Shown one piece after another: positions 29,865 through 40,537 of a stretch of DNA of 64,000 nucleotides. Under the pieces are notes generated by a model. The model made no database searches, was not told where the DNA came from, and saw nothing but the letters and a program-made list of their open reading frames with translations. This stretch comes from Wenzhouxiangella sediminis. GTDB lineage: Bacteria > Pseudomonadota > Gammaproteobacteria > Xanthomonadales > Wenzhouxiangellaceae. How positions within the stretch are numbered: position 1 is the first letter of the stretch; each line of letters opens with the position of its first letter. The DNA is taken from NCBI RefSeq assembly GCF_003410055.1, contig NZ_QUZK01000005.1, positions 1 to 64,000 on the forward strand. Direction: 5' to 3'. The position numbers and the translations under genes are program-made.

Positions 29865-30239
29865 ATGGATGAATCGTTGAGCGAAAAGGAACTGCTCGAC
29901 CCGCAGGAACTGCGGGATCTCGCCGTCGCCGTCCTGGAGGACGCCAAGGCCCAGGACATCCAGGTCATCGATCTGTCCGAGCGCAGCAGCTTTGCCGACT
30001 ACATGGTGATCGCCTCGGGCACTTCGTCCCGCCAGGTCAAGGCCATGGCCGACCGGCTGGTTCAGCGCGCCAAGGCGCGCGGCATCAAGCCGCTGGGCGT
30101 GGAAGGGGCCGAGGATGCCGAGTGGGTGCTGGTCGACCTGGCCGACGTCATCGTTCACGTCATGCAGCCCCGCACGCGCGCCTTCTACAACCTCGAGAAA
30201 CTCTGGTCGGCGCCGCCGGCCACGCGCGCCCAGGCCTGA
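29865..30239 (+). CDS. rsfS: Ribosomal silencing factor RsfS
   Basis: RsfS binds ribosomal protein L14 on the large subunit and blocks subunit joining when growth slows. The 124-residue protein has the family core with DIQVIDLSERSSFADYMVIASGTS written in two parts as DIQVIDL and FADYMVIASG, and the C-terminal VHVMQPRTRAFYNLEKLW pattern. It lies between nadD and rlmH, as in most gammaproteobacteria. No clear Shine-Dalgarno precedes ATG 29865. Confidence 0.94.
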   Translation: MDESLSEKELLDPQELRDLAVAVLEDAKAQDIQVIDLSERSSFADYMVIASGTSSRQVKAMADRLVQRAKARGIKPLGVEGAEDAEWVLVDLADVIVHVMQPRTRAFYNLEKLWSAPPATRAQA

Positions 30240-30255
30240 GCGCGGACGGCTTGTC

Positions 30256-30717
30256 GTGGAACTGGTGGTCGCCGGCGTGGGTACACGCATGCCCGCCTGG
30301 GTGGCCGAAGGCTGGCAGACCTATGCCCGTCGGATGCCGCCCCACGCGCCGCTGCGTCTCGTAGAGGTGCCCGTCGCCGGCAAGGCCGGAGCCGGACGCG
30401 AGTCCGCCCTGGAGGCCGAGCGCCTGATCGGCAAGCTGCCCGAGCGCGCCCGTATCGTCGCCCTGGAGATCACCGCCCGTCCCTGGACGACGGAGAAGCT
30501 CGCTTCCCGGCTGGAAAACTGGCAACTGGAAGGCGAGCCGGTGTGGTTCCTCATCGGCGGCGCCAACGGCCTGGACCCGCAGCTGCTGGCTCGCGCCCAC
30601 GAGCGCTGGTCCCTGGGGCCGGCCACGCTGCCCCACATGCTCGTGCGCGTGCTGGTGGCCGAACAACTCTACCGGGCGCACACGATCCTGTCCGGCCATC
30701 CCTACCACCGGGCCTGA
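30256..30717 (+). CDS. rlmH: 23S rRNA pseudouridine-1915 N3-methyltransferase
   Basis: RlmH is a SPOUT-fold methyltransferase that modifies the large-subunit rRNA. The 153-residue protein has the cofactor-binding knot motif FLIGGANGLDP, and the C-terminal RVLVAEQLYRAHTILSGHPYHRA matches the family ending. I chose GTG 30256; the frame extends upstream but that part overlaps rsfS in another frame. It has the usual place next to rsfS. Confidence 0.94.
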   Translation: MELVVAGVGTRMPAWVAEGWQTYARRMPPHAPLRLVEVPVAGKAGAGRESALEAERLIGKLPERARIVALEITARPWTTEKLASRLENWQLEGEPVWFLIGGANGLDPQLLARAHERWSLGPATLPHMLVRVLVAEQLYRAHTILSGHPYHRA

Positions 30718-30751
30718 ACGGATTCAGGCTTCCGGTCCTGGAGGCTTCGAA

Positions 30752-30830
30752 GTCGTCCCGGTCCGGGAGGCTTTGCTTCAGTTCGACGCGGTGGCGAGGC
30801 CTTCAGCAAAGCCTCCCGGACCGGGACGAC
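30752..30830. repeat. Perfect 26-bp inverted repeat between rlmH and maf
   Basis: The arms at 30752-30777 and 30805-30830 are exact reverse complements over 26 bases, with a 27-base loop. A degenerate copy of part of the left arm (CCGGTCCTGGAGGCTTCG) occurs just upstream, near 30732. The structure is longer than a normal terminator and has no T-run. It may be a mobile or RNA-level element. Confidence 0.85.
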
Positions 30831-30900
30831 GGGGCGTGCAGTCGTCATCTTCCATTGCTTGCGCAATCGCGCCCCCACGGACAATCCTGCGAACCAACGA

Positions 30901-30932
30901 ACGAATGAACGAATGAACGAACGAACCCGCCT
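30901..30932. repeat. Tetranucleotide-type repeat containing the maf start codon
   Basis: Units ACGA, ATGA, ACGA, ATGA, ACGA and ACGA follow one another from 30901. They carry two out-of-phase ATGs (30905 and 30913), only the second in frame with maf. Gain or loss of a 4-base unit would change which ATG is in frame. Confidence 0.65.
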
Positions 30933-31494
30933 CATCCTCGCCTCCGCCTCGCCTCGCCGCCGCGATCTCCTGTCGCTGTTCGACCTGGCCTTCGATGTCG
31001 AGCCGGCCCATATCGACGAATCGGTTCGCGCCGGCGAAGCCGCCGAGGCCTACGTGCGTCGGGTGGCGCGGGAGAAGGCGCTGGCCATCCATGCCCGGTG
31101 CGAGGGACGGTTCGTGCTCGGTTCCGACACCGCCGTGGTGCTGGGCGACGAGAGCCTCGGCAAGCCCGGGGATGACGAGCAAGCGCGCCAAATGCTCCGT
31201 CGTCTCTCGGATCGTGAGCATCACGTGCTGTCGTCGGTCGCCCTGGTGGATCCGGATGGCGCGGTCAGTGAACGGCTGAGCGTGACCCGGGTCGAATTCG
31301 CCGAGCTGCCGGCCGCCTGGATCGATCGCTATATCGCTTCCGGCGAGCCGCACGACAAGGCCGGCGCCTACGGCATCCAGGGCGCGGCCGGCATCTGGGT
31401 GCGTTCGCTGACGGGCAGCTACACCGGCGTGGTCGGGCTGCCGCTGTTCGAAACCGGCGAGCTGCTCGGCGAGGCCGGTCTGGTCGAGCGGTAG
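30913..31494 (+). CDS. maf: Maf-family nucleotide pyrophosphatase
   Basis: Maf proteins hydrolyse non-canonical or modified nucleoside triphosphates. The 193-residue protein has the family start LILASASPRRRDLL, the ERLSVTRVEF segment and the C-terminal AGAYGIQGAAGIWV. I chose ATG 30913, immediately before the conserved strand. The start sits inside a 4-base tandem repeat and has no clear ribosome-binding site. rng follows 92 bases downstream. Confidence 0.9.
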   Translation: MNERTRLILASASPRRRDLLSLFDLAFDVEPAHIDESVRAGEAAEAYVRRVAREKALAIHARCEGRFVLGSDTAVVLGDESLGKPGDDEQARQMLRRLSDREHHVLSSVALVDPDGAVSERLSVTRVEFAELPAAWIDRYIASGEPHDKAGAYGIQGAAGIWVRSLTGSYTGVVGLPLFETGELLGEAGLVER

Positions 31495-31586
31495 CGCGGT
31501 TCATGCCCGGGTCTTGCGCGCTCCGCCGGCACGGAGCGGGTGATACTCTTGCCGAATACTGATTCTCCCAGGCGGACTGTGCGGCC

Positions 31587-33059
31587 GTGAGCGACGAAAT
31601 CCTGATCAATGTATCGCCGACCGAACGGCGGGTGGCGGTGGTCGAAAGCGGCCTGCTGCAGGAGCTCTACCTGGAGCGCAGCGGCGAGTCCAGCTACGTC
31701 GGCAACATCTACATGGGCCGCATCGAGCGGGTGCTGCCGGGCATGCAGGCGGCGTTCGTCAACATCGGCCTGGAGCGAACCGCCTTCCTGCACGCCGCCG
31801 ATATCCTGCCGCGCCAGCCCGAGCTGGACGAAAACGGCGAGTCGCGGCCCGTTCCCTCGATCACCGAGCTCGTCAGCCAGGGGCAGAAACTCCTGGTGCA
31901 GGTGGTCAAGGATCCCCTGGGCACCAAAGGCGCACGCCTGACGACCCAGTTGAGCATTCCTTCGCGCTACCTGGTGCTCCTTCCCGGCATCAAGAGCCTG
32001 GGTGTTTCGGTTCGTATCGAACTCGATGCCGAGCGCGAGCGCCTGCGCGGCATGCTGCGCGAGCTCACCGGCGAGGAGCCGGAGCACGGGTTCATCATTC
32101 GCACCAACGCCGAGGGAATCGAGACCGACGCCCTGGCGCGCGACCTCAAGTACCTGCGCCGCCTGTGGCCGCGCATCGAGGCGGATGCCGAACAGGCGAC
32201 GGCCGGGCAGCTGGTCTACGAGGATCTCTCCCTTCCGTATCGATCGCTGAGAGATCTCATGCACGCCGGTATCGAGAAGGTGCGTATCGACGAGCAGGAG
32301 ACCTTTCAGCGGGCAGTGCGCTTCGCCGGAGAATTCTTCCCCGAATGGGCCGAGCGCATCGAGTTCTACGACGGCGACGGGCCGTTGTTCGATCTCTACG
32401 GCGTTGAGACCGAGATCGAGCGGGCGCTCGACCGCAGTACACCGCTGAAGTCCGGCGGCCACCTGACCATCGACCAGACCGAGGCGATGACCACCGTCGA
32501 CGTCAACACGGGTTCCTACCTGGGCTACCGAAACCTCGAGGAGACGATCTTCAAGACCAACCTCGAGGCGGCCCAGGCCATCGCCCGCCAGCTCAGGCTG
32601 CGCAATCTCGGCGGGATCATCATCATCGACTTCATCGACATGACCGAGGACGATCACAAGCGCCAGGTGCTCAGGACCCTGCAGCGGGCGCTGGCCCGCG
32701 ACCATGCGCGCACGACCGTCTCGGAGATCTCGCCGCTCGGCCTGGTGGAGATGACCCGCAAGCGCACCACCGAGAGTCTCGAGCATCGCCTGTGCGAATC
32801 CTGCCCGGCCTGTGACGGCCGCGGCCGGGTCAAGAGCGTCGACACGGTCTGCTCCGAGATCTTCCGCGAGATCATGCGCGCCGTTCGGCAGTTCGAAACC
32901 GGGCAGATGCGCGTCATGGCCTGCCCGCAAGTGGTCGATCGCATGCTCGAGGAACACCATCGCTCGATTGCCGAACTGACCGAGCAGCTGGGAACGAGCA
33001 TCCATTTCCAGCCCGAAGACCAATACGATCAGGAACAGTTCGACGTGGTCCTGCTTTGA
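31587..33059 (+). CDS. rng: Ribonuclease G
   Basis: RNase G is an endoribonuclease that processes the 16S rRNA 5' end and some mRNAs. The 490-residue protein has an S1 domain near the N-terminus (about 35-125, YVGNIYMGRIERVLPG). The catalytic aspartates lie in TTVDVNTGS and IIIDFIDM. The zinc-link cysteines are in CESCPACDGRG. The length is that of RNase G rather than RNase E, which has a long tail. It starts at GTG 31587 and runs into yhdP, sharing the TGA region. Confidence 0.95.
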   Translation: MSDEILINVSPTERRVAVVESGLLQELYLERSGESSYVGNIYMGRIERVLPGMQAAFVNIGLERTAFLHAADILPRQPELDENGESRPVPSITELVSQGQKLLVQVVKDPLGTKGARLTTQLSIPSRYLVLLPGIKSLGVSVRIELDAERERLRGMLRELTGEEPEHGFIIRTNAEGIETDALARDLKYLRRLWPRIEADAEQATAGQLVYEDLSLPYRSLRDLMHAGIEKVRIDEQETFQRAVRFAGEFFPEWAERIEFYDGDGPLFDLYGVETEIERALDRSTPLKSGGHLTIDQTEAMTTVDVNTGSYLGYRNLEETIFKTNLEAAQAIARQLRLRNLGGIIIIDFIDMTEDDHKRQVLRTLQRALARDHARTTVSEISPLGLVEMTRKRTTESLEHRLCESCPACDGRGRVKSVDTVCSEIFREIMRAVRQFETGQMRVMACPQVVDRMLEEHHRSIAELTEQLGTSIHFQPEDQYDQEQFDVVLL

Positions 33060-33070
33060 GCGAGAGCCGC

Positions 33071-36000
33071 ATGGACAAGCCGGTTTCGACGCTTCGAAAG
33101 ATCGCGGTGAAGACGCGCCAGTGGCTGGCCGCCATCGCCGCGGTGCTGATCATCGCCACGGCGGTGGTGGTCGGCGTCGGCCGGCTGCTCATTCCCTATG
33201 CCGACGAAATGCGCCCCTGGCTCGAGACGCAGCTCTCCGAGCGTCTGGGCCGGCCGGTATCGATCGAGCGTGTCGAGGCGCGCTGGCCGCGCCTGACCCC
33301 GCGGATCACGCTCCACGGCGTGGTGGCCGGCGCCGAGGACCGACCGCTGATCGAGGTCGACCGGGCGCGCCTGGAATTGCATCTGCCCGACCTGCTGCGC
33401 GCCGACCGCAATCCCTTCCGGCTGGTCGTGCTCGGCCTCGACCTGGTCCTGGCCGAGGACGAGGCGGGGCGCTGGGGCCTGCGCATGGAAGAGGGCGGGC
33501 AGCTTTCCGGCGAAGGCAGCGACGGCCAGGCCCTGGTGGGCGACCTGCTGGTGCGCGACGTCAGCGTGAGAATCAGCCCGCAGACCGGGCCCCGCCTGAA
33601 CCTCGTCATCAGCGAGGGAGAGATCCGGCGACGCGGTGAGGCGACCGGCCTGGTCGCGCGCGCCCACCTGGCCGCCGCACCGGATGCCGAGCTGTCGCTG
33701 GCCCTGATGGGCGAGCAGCTCGACGGGCAGCTCCGCTCGGTGACGGGGCGCGTCGACCTCAGCCGCCTGCGGCTCGAGGTACCCGGTCTCGAAAACCTGC
33801 TGCCCGGTTTCCTGCGCGTGCCGCCCGATCGCCTCGACGCCCACCTGGCCTTCGACTGGCACGCCGAGTTCGGCGGCGCGGCCGACCTGGAGCTCCAGCT
33901 CACCGGCCGCGACGGCTTCGACGCAGCCCTCGCTGTTCGGTTGGAACGTCGCAACCGCCGCATCGACGCGCGGGTGACGAGCCTGAGCAGCGGGGGAGAG
34001 CGCATTCTTCGGGATGCCGTCGTGGCGCAGCAGGGCGATCGCTGGGCGGTGTCGGTACCCGAGCTGGCGCTCGCCGACCTTCACGGCCTGCTGGGACGCT
34101 GGCTCGGCGGCTGGGAGCACTGGCCGGTGTCGGTGGCCGGCAGCGTGGCCGACCTGAACCTGCTCTACCAGCATCCCGGCTCCCTGCACCGGCTCGAGGG
34201 CTCGGTCGAGAACCTGGCCTTCGACCTGCCCGGCGATCGGGTGCGGCTGTCCGGGCTCGACCTCGGCCTGGGCGTGGCCGGTGATCGCGCCGAGCTGTCG
34301 CTTTCCGGAAGCCCCGTGATCGACTGGCCGGCGAAGATGCGCCAGCCCATTCCGATCGAGGCCATTTCCGGCCGTGTGATCGTCTCGCCGCGCGCGGTGC
34401 AGCTCGACGGGATTGTCGGCCGGCGGCCCGAAGCCGAGGCGCGCGCCGACGGCTGGGTCTGGCTGGGCGGCGGCAAGCCTTTCCTGGATTTCGTCGTCGC
34501 ATCCGAGCGCATCGGCGCCGTGGACCCGCGGCCCTGGCTGCCGGCCGGACAGATCCCGCCCAAGGCCCTGACCTGGCTCGATCGCGCGTTGCTGGGTGTC
34601 TCCGGGGCGGCCGGCGGGCTCAACTATCACTTCCGCATCGGCCACAAGTTTCGCGACTGGGGACCCGGCGACTTCCAGGCCTGGGTCGATTTCCGGGGCG
34701 CGGAGATCGACTTCTGGGAGGGCTGGCCGGTGGCTCGCGACCTCCGGGGGCACGTGGACTTCGTCGGCCGCGCCATGGAAGCCCGCGTCGACAGCGGGCG
34801 GCTGGGTGCGGTGCCGGTGTCTTCCGAGCGCATCGCCATCGACGACCTGACCGAGCCCGAAGTCTCGATCTCGCTGTCAGCGCGCGGCGTTGCGGCCGGC
34901 GACGTTCACGACGTCATTTCCAGCTTTCCATTCGAGGGCTGGTCGCGTTTCGTCGATCCCGTCGAGGCCGCCGGACCCGTCTCGCTCAGGACCGATCTCC
35001 TGCTGCCCGTGCGGCGCATGTCCGATTGGCGCCTGGAGGGCCGCGTCGAACTCGAGGGCACGACCCTGAACGTGCCGCCGGCCAGGCTGCGCTTCCCCGG
35101 CCTGCGGGGCACGGTGGCATTCGATCGTGAGGGCATCGCGCAGACCCGGCTGCAGCTCGACGATTTCGATTCGGCCTGGCTGGAGATCGCCGCCGGCTTC
35201 CAGCCGCACGCCTGGATCGAGGGGCAGGGCCATCTCCCCCCGGCCGGCTTGATGCCCGACCAGGCTCCGTTCCCGCTGCTGGCCGAAGCCGTCCACGGCG
35301 CCAGCCGGTGGCAGGTGCGGCTGGACGGCCACCCGGCCGGCGGGTGGCAGCTCGAAGCGCATTCCGACTTGCAGGGCACGGCGCTCGAAATGCCGTCACC
35401 CATGAGCAAGCCGGCCGGGGATGCCTTGCCGCTGGATTTGAGCCTGCGTGCCCATGAGGATGGGTTTACCGTCAGCGGTCGCCTGGGCTCGCGTCTCAAC
35501 CTGACCGCGGAGGAAGCCGGCGGTCGCTGGCGCCTGGCCGCCGGCCTGGGGCAGGCGGCTCCCGCGCTTCCTGCCGGCAGTGGATTCGAAGTGGCCGGCA
35601 GCGTATCGCGGCTTGACCTCAAGGACTGGAGCGACTTGCTGTCCAGGTTGCCCGCTGCGCCCGCAGGAGATGCGCAGGCTTCCGGCGGACGGGTGCGGCT
35701 CCAGCTCGAGCGCCTGGTCTACGGCAACCTGAGCCTGCGAGAGGTCGCGCTCGATGCGCGGCGCGCCCGGGACGAATGGCGGATGAGCCTGTCGGGCGAC
35801 TCGGTCGAAGGGGAGGTGATCGTTCCGCTGCCGATCGACTCCGGTCGGGTCGTGGCCGTCGACCTGCGGCGCCTGGACCTGGCCCGGAGCCTCGCGGAGC
35901 AACCGGCCGTCGAACTGGCGCAGGCGCCGGTGCCGGGTCAGACGCGCACCCACGTGCCGACCGACTTCCCGCCGATCAGCCTGCTGGTCGAGAACCTTCA

Positions 36001-36889
36001 CTACGGCGAGTTGACGCTCGGTCGGGTGCGCATCGAAAGCCATGCGCGCCAGGACGGCATCGAGATCGAGCAGATCGATGTAACGGGCCCGCACCTGGAA
36101 CTGAGCGGCTACGGCCGCTGGATCCTGGGCGAGTCGGGTCCCGTGACCGAGTTCGAAGGCCGCCTGATCAGCACCGACCTGCCGACCCTGCTGCAGGCGC
36201 TCGGGCACGAATCGCAATTCGAGGCCGCAAGAGCACAAGTGGATCTCGACGGCCGCTGGATGGGGGCGCCGCTGGACTTCTCCCTGTCGCGCCTGAGCGG
36301 GACCATGCAGCTGTTGATGGTCGACGGCAGCATTCCCGAGGCCCAGCCCGGGGCCGGCCGCCTGGTCGGCCTGATCAGTCTCAGCGCCATGCCGCGGCGC
36401 CTGATGCTCGACTTTCGCGACGTGTTCGGCCAGGGCCTGAAGTTCGATCGCATTGAAGGTGCATTCGAGCTCGCTGGGGGCGTGGCCCGAACCGACGGCT
36501 TGAAACTGGAATCGCCGGCGGCCGACATCACCGTGCGCGGGCTGACCGACCTGGGCGCGCAGACCTACAACCAGACGGTCGTCGTCGAGCCGGGCGTGGG
36601 CGGCACCCTGCCGGTGCTCGGCGGCCTTGCAGGCGGGCCGGCCGGCGCCGCCGCGGGCCTGATCCTGCGCAGCCTGCTCGAGCGACCGCTGCAGGGGATT
36701 GCCGAAGCCCGCTACCGGGTCACCGGCCCCTGGGCCGATCCGACCGTCGAGCTCGTCGGCGCCCGTTCGGCCGAGCCGGATTACCTGCTCGAAGAAGACG
36801 ATGCGTCCCCCGATGATTCGGAACCGACGCCGCAGGATCAGACGAGCTCAGACCCCCCGAACGGCCTCGAACCGCCGACACCCGATTGA
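33071..36889 (+). CDS. yhdP: YhdP-family AsmA-like envelope protein
   Basis: YhdP-family proteins are long periplasmic beta-groove proteins thought to shuttle phospholipids to the outer membrane. The 1272-residue protein has one N-terminal membrane helix (about 15-38), followed by a very long beta-rich region. The C-terminal AsmA-like end contains [20 protein letters not shown] and the GNLP-type [12 protein letters not shown]. The family length and position after rng support the name. I chose ATG 33071 with GAGAG just upstream; a TTG at 33056 overlapping the rng stop is an alternative. Confidence 0.9.
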   Translation: MDKPVSTLRKIAVKTRQWLAAIAAVLIIATAVVVGVGRLLIPYADEMRPWLETQLSERLGRPVSIERVEARWPRLTPRITLHGVVAGAEDRPLIEVDRARLELHLPDLLRADRNPFRLVVLGLDLVLAEDEAGRWGLRMEEGGQLSGEGSDGQALVGDLLVRDVSVRISPQTGPRLNLVISEGEIRRRGEATGLVARAHLAAAPDAELSLALMGEQLDGQLRSVTGRVDLSRLRLEVPGLENLLPGFLRVPPDRLDAHLAFDWHAEFGGAADLELQLTGRDGFDAALAVRLERRNRRIDARVTSLSSGGERILRDAVVAQQGDRWAVSVPELALADLHGLLGRWLGGWEHWPVSVAGSVADLNLLYQHPGSLHRLEGSVENLAFDLPGDRVRLSGLDLGLGVAGDRAELSLSGSPVIDWPAKMRQPIPIEAISGRVIVSPRAVQLDGIVGRRPEAEARADGWVWLGGGKPFLDFVVASERIGAVDPRPWLPAGQIPPKALTWLDRALLGVSGAAGGLNYHFRIGHKFRDWGPGDFQAWVDFRGAEIDFWEGWPVARDLRGHVDFVGRAMEARVDSGRLGAVPVSSERIAIDDLTEPEVSISLSARGVAAGDVHDVISSFPFEGWSRFVDPVEAAGPVSLRTDLLLPVRRMSDWRLEGRVELEGTTLNVPPARLRFPGLRGTVAFDREGIAQTRLQLDDFDSAWLEIAAGFQPHAWIEGQGHLPPAGLMPDQAPFPLLAEAVHGASRWQVRLDGHPAGGWQLEAHSDLQGTALEMPSPMSKPAGDALPLDLSLRAHEDGFTVSGRLGSRLNLTAEEAGGRWRLAAGLGQAAPALPAGSGFEVAGSVSRLDLKDWSDLLSRLPAAPAGDAQASGGRVRLQLERLVYGNLSLREVALDARRARDEWRMSLSGDSVEGEVIVPLPIDSGRVVAVDLRRLDLARSLAEQPAVELAQAPVPGQTRTHVPTDFPPISLLVENLHYGELTLGRVRIESHARQDGIEIEQIDVTGPHLELSGYGRWILGESGPVTEFEGRLISTDLPTLLQALGHESQFEAARAQVDLDGRWMGAPLDFSLSRLSGTMQLLMVDGSIPEAQPGAGRLVGLISLSAMPRRLMLDFRDVFGQGLKFDRIEGAFELAGGVARTDGLKLESPAADITVRGLTDLGAQTYNQTVVVEPGVGGTLPVLGGLAGGPAGAAAGLILRSLLERPLQGIAEARYRVTGPWADPTVELVGARSAEPDYLLEEDDASPDDSEPTPQDQTSSDPPNGLEPPTPD

Positions 36890-36920
36890 AACCGCTCACA
36901 CTCGACCGGATATCCCTTGC

Positions 36921-38351
36921 ATGTATGAACAAGTGCTCGATAGTCTGCTGGCCCCGGCCGGCGTAGGCGAAAAGGAACTGGAGCTGGCGCTCGGCCGGCT
37001 CGTGTCGTCGCAGATCGATTTCGGCGAACTCTACTTCCAGCGTCGCGTCAGCGAGGGCTGGATGCTGGAGGACGGCGCGGTCAAGAGCGGCAGCTTCGAT
37101 TCCGACCAGGGCGTCGGGGTGCGGGCCGTCGCCGGCGCCGGCACGGGCTTCGCCTACGCCGATTCGATGGCGCTGCCCGCATTGCTCGATGCGGCCGGAA
37201 GCGCCCGCGCCATTGCCCGCACCGGCGGCAACGGCATGGTACGCGTGGGGCAGCCGCGCATTGCCCCGGCCCGTTACGGGGCGCACGACCCGGTCGGCGG
37301 CGGCCAGTCCTCCGACCGCGTGGAGCTGCTGCGCACGATCGACGCCTACGTGCGCTCGCTCGATTCGCGCGTCAGCCAGGTCAGCGTCAATCTCGCCTCC
37401 AGCCGAGAATCCATCCTGGTGGCAGCCACCGACGGCGTGCTCGCCGGCGATGTCCGTCCGCTGGTGCGCCTGGACATCCGCGTGCTCATGGAAGCCGACG
37501 GTCGGCGCGAACAGGGTATGTCCGGCGGCGGCGGACGCTGGAGCCTGGCCTCGATCACCGATCCGGAGTTCTGGCAGGAGCACGCCCGCGAAGCCGTGCG
37601 CATCGCTGCGGTCAATCTCACTGCCGAATCCGCGCCGGCCGGCTACATGACCGTGGTGCTCGGCTCGGGCTGGCCCGGCGTCCTGCTGCACGAGGCCGTG
37701 GGGCATGGCCTGGAAGGCGACTTCAACCGCAAGGGCATTTCCGCCTTCTCCGACCGGATGGGCGAGAAGGTGGCCACCGAGGAATGCACGGTCGTCGACG
37801 ACGGCACCCTCGAGAACCGGCGCGGCTCGCTGAGCATCGACGACGAGGGCACGCCCTCGGCCTGCAACACCCTGATCGAGAAGGGGCGTCTCGTCGGCTA
37901 CATGCAGGACCGGCTCAACGCCCGGCTGATGGGTGTCGAGCCGACCGGCAACGGCCGGCGCGAGTCTTTCGCGCACCTGCCCATGCCGCGCATGACCAAC
38001 ACCTACATGCTGCCCGGCAAGCACGACCCGGGCGAGATTCTCGCCTCCGTCGACGACGGTATCTACGCGGTCGGCTTCAACGGCGGCCAGGTCGATATCA
38101 CCTCGGGCAAGTTCGTGTTCGCCGCCTCCGAAGCCTATCGGGTCAAGAACGGCAAGGTGGGCGCGCCGATCAAGGGCGCCACGCTGATCGGCAACGGGCC
38201 GGACGTGCTCACCCGCGTGGGCATGGTCGGCAACGATCTCGAGCTGGATTCCGGCGTGGGGGTCTGCGGCAAGGAAGGTCAGGGCGTGCCGGTGGGCGTG
38301 GGCCAGCCGACGCTGCGAATCGACGGCCTGACCGTCGGGGGGACGGGATGA
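36921..38351 (+). CDS. tldD: Metalloprotease TldD
   Basis: TldD and its partner PmbA/TldE form a heterodimeric peptidase that cleaves modified peptides and antitoxins such as CcdA. The 476-residue protein carries the zinc motif HEAVGH (257-262). The C-terminal half has [18 protein letters not shown], typical of TldD. ATG 36921 fits the family start. The stop overlaps the pmbA start (ATGA), which fits equal production of the two subunits. Confidence 0.95.
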   Translation: MYEQVLDSLLAPAGVGEKELELALGRLVSSQIDFGELYFQRRVSEGWMLEDGAVKSGSFDSDQGVGVRAVAGAGTGFAYADSMALPALLDAAGSARAIARTGGNGMVRVGQPRIAPARYGAHDPVGGGQSSDRVELLRTIDAYVRSLDSRVSQVSVNLASSRESILVAATDGVLAGDVRPLVRLDIRVLMEADGRREQGMSGGGGRWSLASITDPEFWQEHAREAVRIAAVNLTAESAPAGYMTVVLGSGWPGVLLHEAVGHGLEGDFNRKGISAFSDRMGEKVATEECTVVDDGTLENRRGSLSIDDEGTPSACNTLIEKGRLVGYMQDRLNARLMGVEPTGNGRRESFAHLPMPRMTNTYMLPGKHDPGEILASVDDGIYAVGFNGGQVDITSGKFVFAASEAYRVKNGKVGAPIKGATLIGNGPDVLTRVGMVGNDLELDSGVGVCGKEGQGVPVGVGQPTLRIDGLTVGGTG

Positions 38352-39730
38352 GCGCGAACCGCATGATGGAAACCGACAACACCGCCCTCCTGCACGACCC
38401 CGACCGCGAAACCGAGCTGCTGGTGGGTATCGCTCAACGCGTGCTCGACCGCGCGAAGGCGGGCGGTGCCGAGCAGGCCGAAGTCTCGGTGGGTTCCAGC
38501 CTGGGCCGTGAGGCCAGCGTGCGCCTCGGCGAGATCGAGGCGCTGGAAGAGGCGCGCGACCGCAGCGTGCAGGTCACCGTCTACGTCAAGCAGTGCACCG
38601 GAAGCGCGAGCACCGGCGACCTTCGACCCGAGGCGATCGACGAAACCGTCGACCGTGCGCTGGCGATCGCCCGCAATACCCAGCCCGACCGCGCGGCGGG
38701 GCTGGCCGAAGCCGGGCAGATGGCAACCGCGTTCCCGGACCTGGATCTGTGGCATCCCGAGGACATTCCGCTCGACGACCTGGTCGCGCGGGCGCTGACG
38801 ATCGAGCAGGCCGGGCGCGATGCCGACGAGCGCATCGCCAACTCCGAGGGCGCGAGCGTCACCAGCGAGGCCAACCTGGCTGTCTATGCCAACAGCCACG
38901 GCTTCATCGGCCGCCTGCGCGGCACCGCCTATTCGCAGAGTTGCGTGCTCATCGCCCGCGACGAATCGGGCATGCAGCGAGACTTCGATTTCGACAGCCA
39001 GCGCTGCTGGTCCGACCTGGCCGCACCCGAGGCGACCGGGCGGGAAGCGGCCCGGCGAACGGCCCGGCGGCTGGGGGCGGAACGCATTCCGACCGGTCGC
39101 ATGCCGGTGCTCTACACGCCGGAGGTCGCGCGCGGCCTGATCGGCCACCTGGTTGCGGCCGTCTCCGGCGGCAACCTGTACCGGCGCAGCAGCTTCCTGC
39201 TCGACGCCGTGGGCGAGCGCGTCATGCCCGAGTGGGCGTCGCTCATCGAGCGACCGCACCTGCCGCGGGCGGCGCGCTCGGCGGCCTTCGACGCCGACGG
39301 CGTGGCCACGCGCGAAACGCCGCTGGTCGAGGCCGGCGTGCTGTCGCGCTATGTGCTGGGCAGTTACTCGGCTCGCCGGCTGGGGCTGGAGACCACCGCC
39401 AATGCCGGCGGTGTCCACAATCTGGAACTGGCCGGCGCGACCCACTCCTTCGACGAGCTGCTCGCGGAAATGGGCGAGGGCGTGGTGATCACCGAATTGA
39501 TGGGGCAGGGCGTGAACCTGGTCACCGGCGACTACTCGCGCGGCGCGGCCGGTTTCCAGGTCGAAGGCGGTCGCCTGGGTGCGCCGGTCGAGGAAATCAC
39601 TGTCGCCGGCAACCTGCGCGAGATGCTGACGGGCCTGGTCGCGGCGGGAACCGACGTCGATCCCCGCCACAACATCCGAACCGGCTCCCTGCTGGTCGGC
39701 GAGATGACCGTCGCCGGCCAGGAAGGATAG
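38348..39730 (+). CDS. pmbA: Metalloprotease PmbA/TldE
   Basis: PmbA is the TldD partner without its own zinc motif. The 460-residue protein has the family pattern [21 protein letters not shown] near the N-terminus (shown here in parts as [10 protein letters not shown] and REASVRLG). The C-terminal [20 protein letters not shown] closes the protein. No HExxH is present, as expected. The ATGA overlap with tldD is clear. A heptamer element follows 13 bases after the stop. Confidence 0.95.
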   Translation: MSANRMMETDNTALLHDPDRETELLVGIAQRVLDRAKAGGAEQAEVSVGSSLGREASVRLGEIEALEEARDRSVQVTVYVKQCTGSASTGDLRPEAIDETVDRALAIARNTQPDRAAGLAEAGQMATAFPDLDLWHPEDIPLDDLVARALTIEQAGRDADERIANSEGASVTSEANLAVYANSHGFIGRLRGTAYSQSCVLIARDESGMQRDFDFDSQRCWSDLAAPEATGREAARRTARRLGAERIPTGRMPVLYTPEVARGLIGHLVAAVSGGNLYRRSSFLLDAVGERVMPEWASLIERPHLPRAARSAAFDADGVATRETPLVEAGVLSRYVLGSYSARRLGLETTANAGGVHNLELAGATHSFDELLAEMGEGVVITELMGQGVNLVTGDYSRGAAGFQVEGGRLGAPVEEITVAGNLREMLTGLVAAGTDVDPRHNIRTGSLLVGEMTVAGQEG

Positions 39731-39743
39731 ATATTGGGTTGCA

Positions 39744-39827
39744 GGAGTTCAGGTTTCAGGACAGCAGCCCCCGGCGGGAGCCCGGCTCGCTGATTCCTGA
39801 AACCTGAAACCTGAAACCTGAAACCTT
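39744..39827. repeat. Inverted heptamer-array element between pmbA and yceI
   Basis: The left arm is GGAGTTCA then GGTTTCA (39752-39758). The right arm is four CCTGAAA units (39796-39823) plus CCTT. The arms are inverted around a 35-base spacer. The right arm ends at the TAA of the minus-strand YceI gene, mirroring the copy that ends at the metF start. Confidence 0.9.
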
Positions 39828-40410
39828 ATTCCGCTTCGTCCTGACGAACGCCCTCGATCGAGAGAATGATCTCGACTTCCTCGGCGGCCGGGCCCAGGTC
39901 GTAGTCGATGCCGAAGGCTTCCAGCGGCAGCTCGGTGCGGCCCTGGAAACCGCGGCGGAAGCCGCCCCAGGGATCCTCGCCGGCGCCGATCTGCGTGACG
40001 TCGATTTCGACCTCGCGTGTGACGCCGCGCAGGGTGAATTCGCCCTCGAGCCGATAGCGGTCGTCACCCAGGGGGACGAAATCCGTCGACACGAAAGTCG
40101 CTTCCGGATGGTTTTCGACGTCCAGGAAATCGTCACTGCGCAAGTGCTTGTCGCGCCGCTCGTGGTTGGTGTCCACGCTGGCGGTCTGGATGGTCGCTTG
40201 CACGGCGGAGTTGGCCGGGTTTTCCGGGTCGAAGGTGAACTCGCCCTCGAAATCGTTGAAGCGGCCGTAGAGCCAGGAGTAGCCCAGGTGCGAGATCTTG
40301 AACTGGACGAAGGCGTGCATGCCGCCGGTGTCGATTTCGTACTGTTCGGCGGCCTTCACGGGGAGGGTGAGGGCCAGGGCACAAAGGCCTGCGATCAGAT
40401 GGGATTTCAT
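39826..40410 (-). CDS. Exported YceI-family protein
   Basis: This 194-residue periplasmic lipocalin-like protein probably binds an isoprenoid or other lipid. The signal peptide is residues 1 to about 20. The family signature YEIDTGGMHAFVQFKISHLG is at about 23-42, and the later strands VTREVEIDVT and GFQGRTELPLEAFGID are typical. It is divergent from the DUF2845 gene with a 127-base gap. Its stop codon touches a heptamer-array repeat. The physiological role is not settled for the family. Confidence 0.88.
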   Translation of the reverse strand: MKSHLIAGLCALALTLPVKAAEQYEIDTGGMHAFVQFKISHLGYSWLYGRFNDFEGEFTFDPENPANSAVQATIQTASVDTNHERRDKHLRSDDFLDVENHPEATFVSTDFVPLGDDRYRLEGEFTLRGVTREVEIDVTQIGAGEDPWGGFRRGFQGRTELPLEAFGIDYDLGPAAEEVEIILSIEGVRQDEAE

Positions 40411-40537
40411 GGTTGATGCTCCTCGGTAGGGTTCAAAGCAACAGTTGAGGCGTTTGGCCGAATGATCAACGGGCCGTCGATAAAGAACCGTGAAGACAAT
40501 TCAGTCGTCGTTCATGGCTGCCGGGTACGCTAGCTTC

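Noticed and set aside
33056-33070. TTG 33056 as the yhdP start
   Set aside because: It is a weak start overlapping the rng stop. ATG 33071 has GAGAG upstream and precedes the membrane helix, so it is preferred, though TTG is not excluded.
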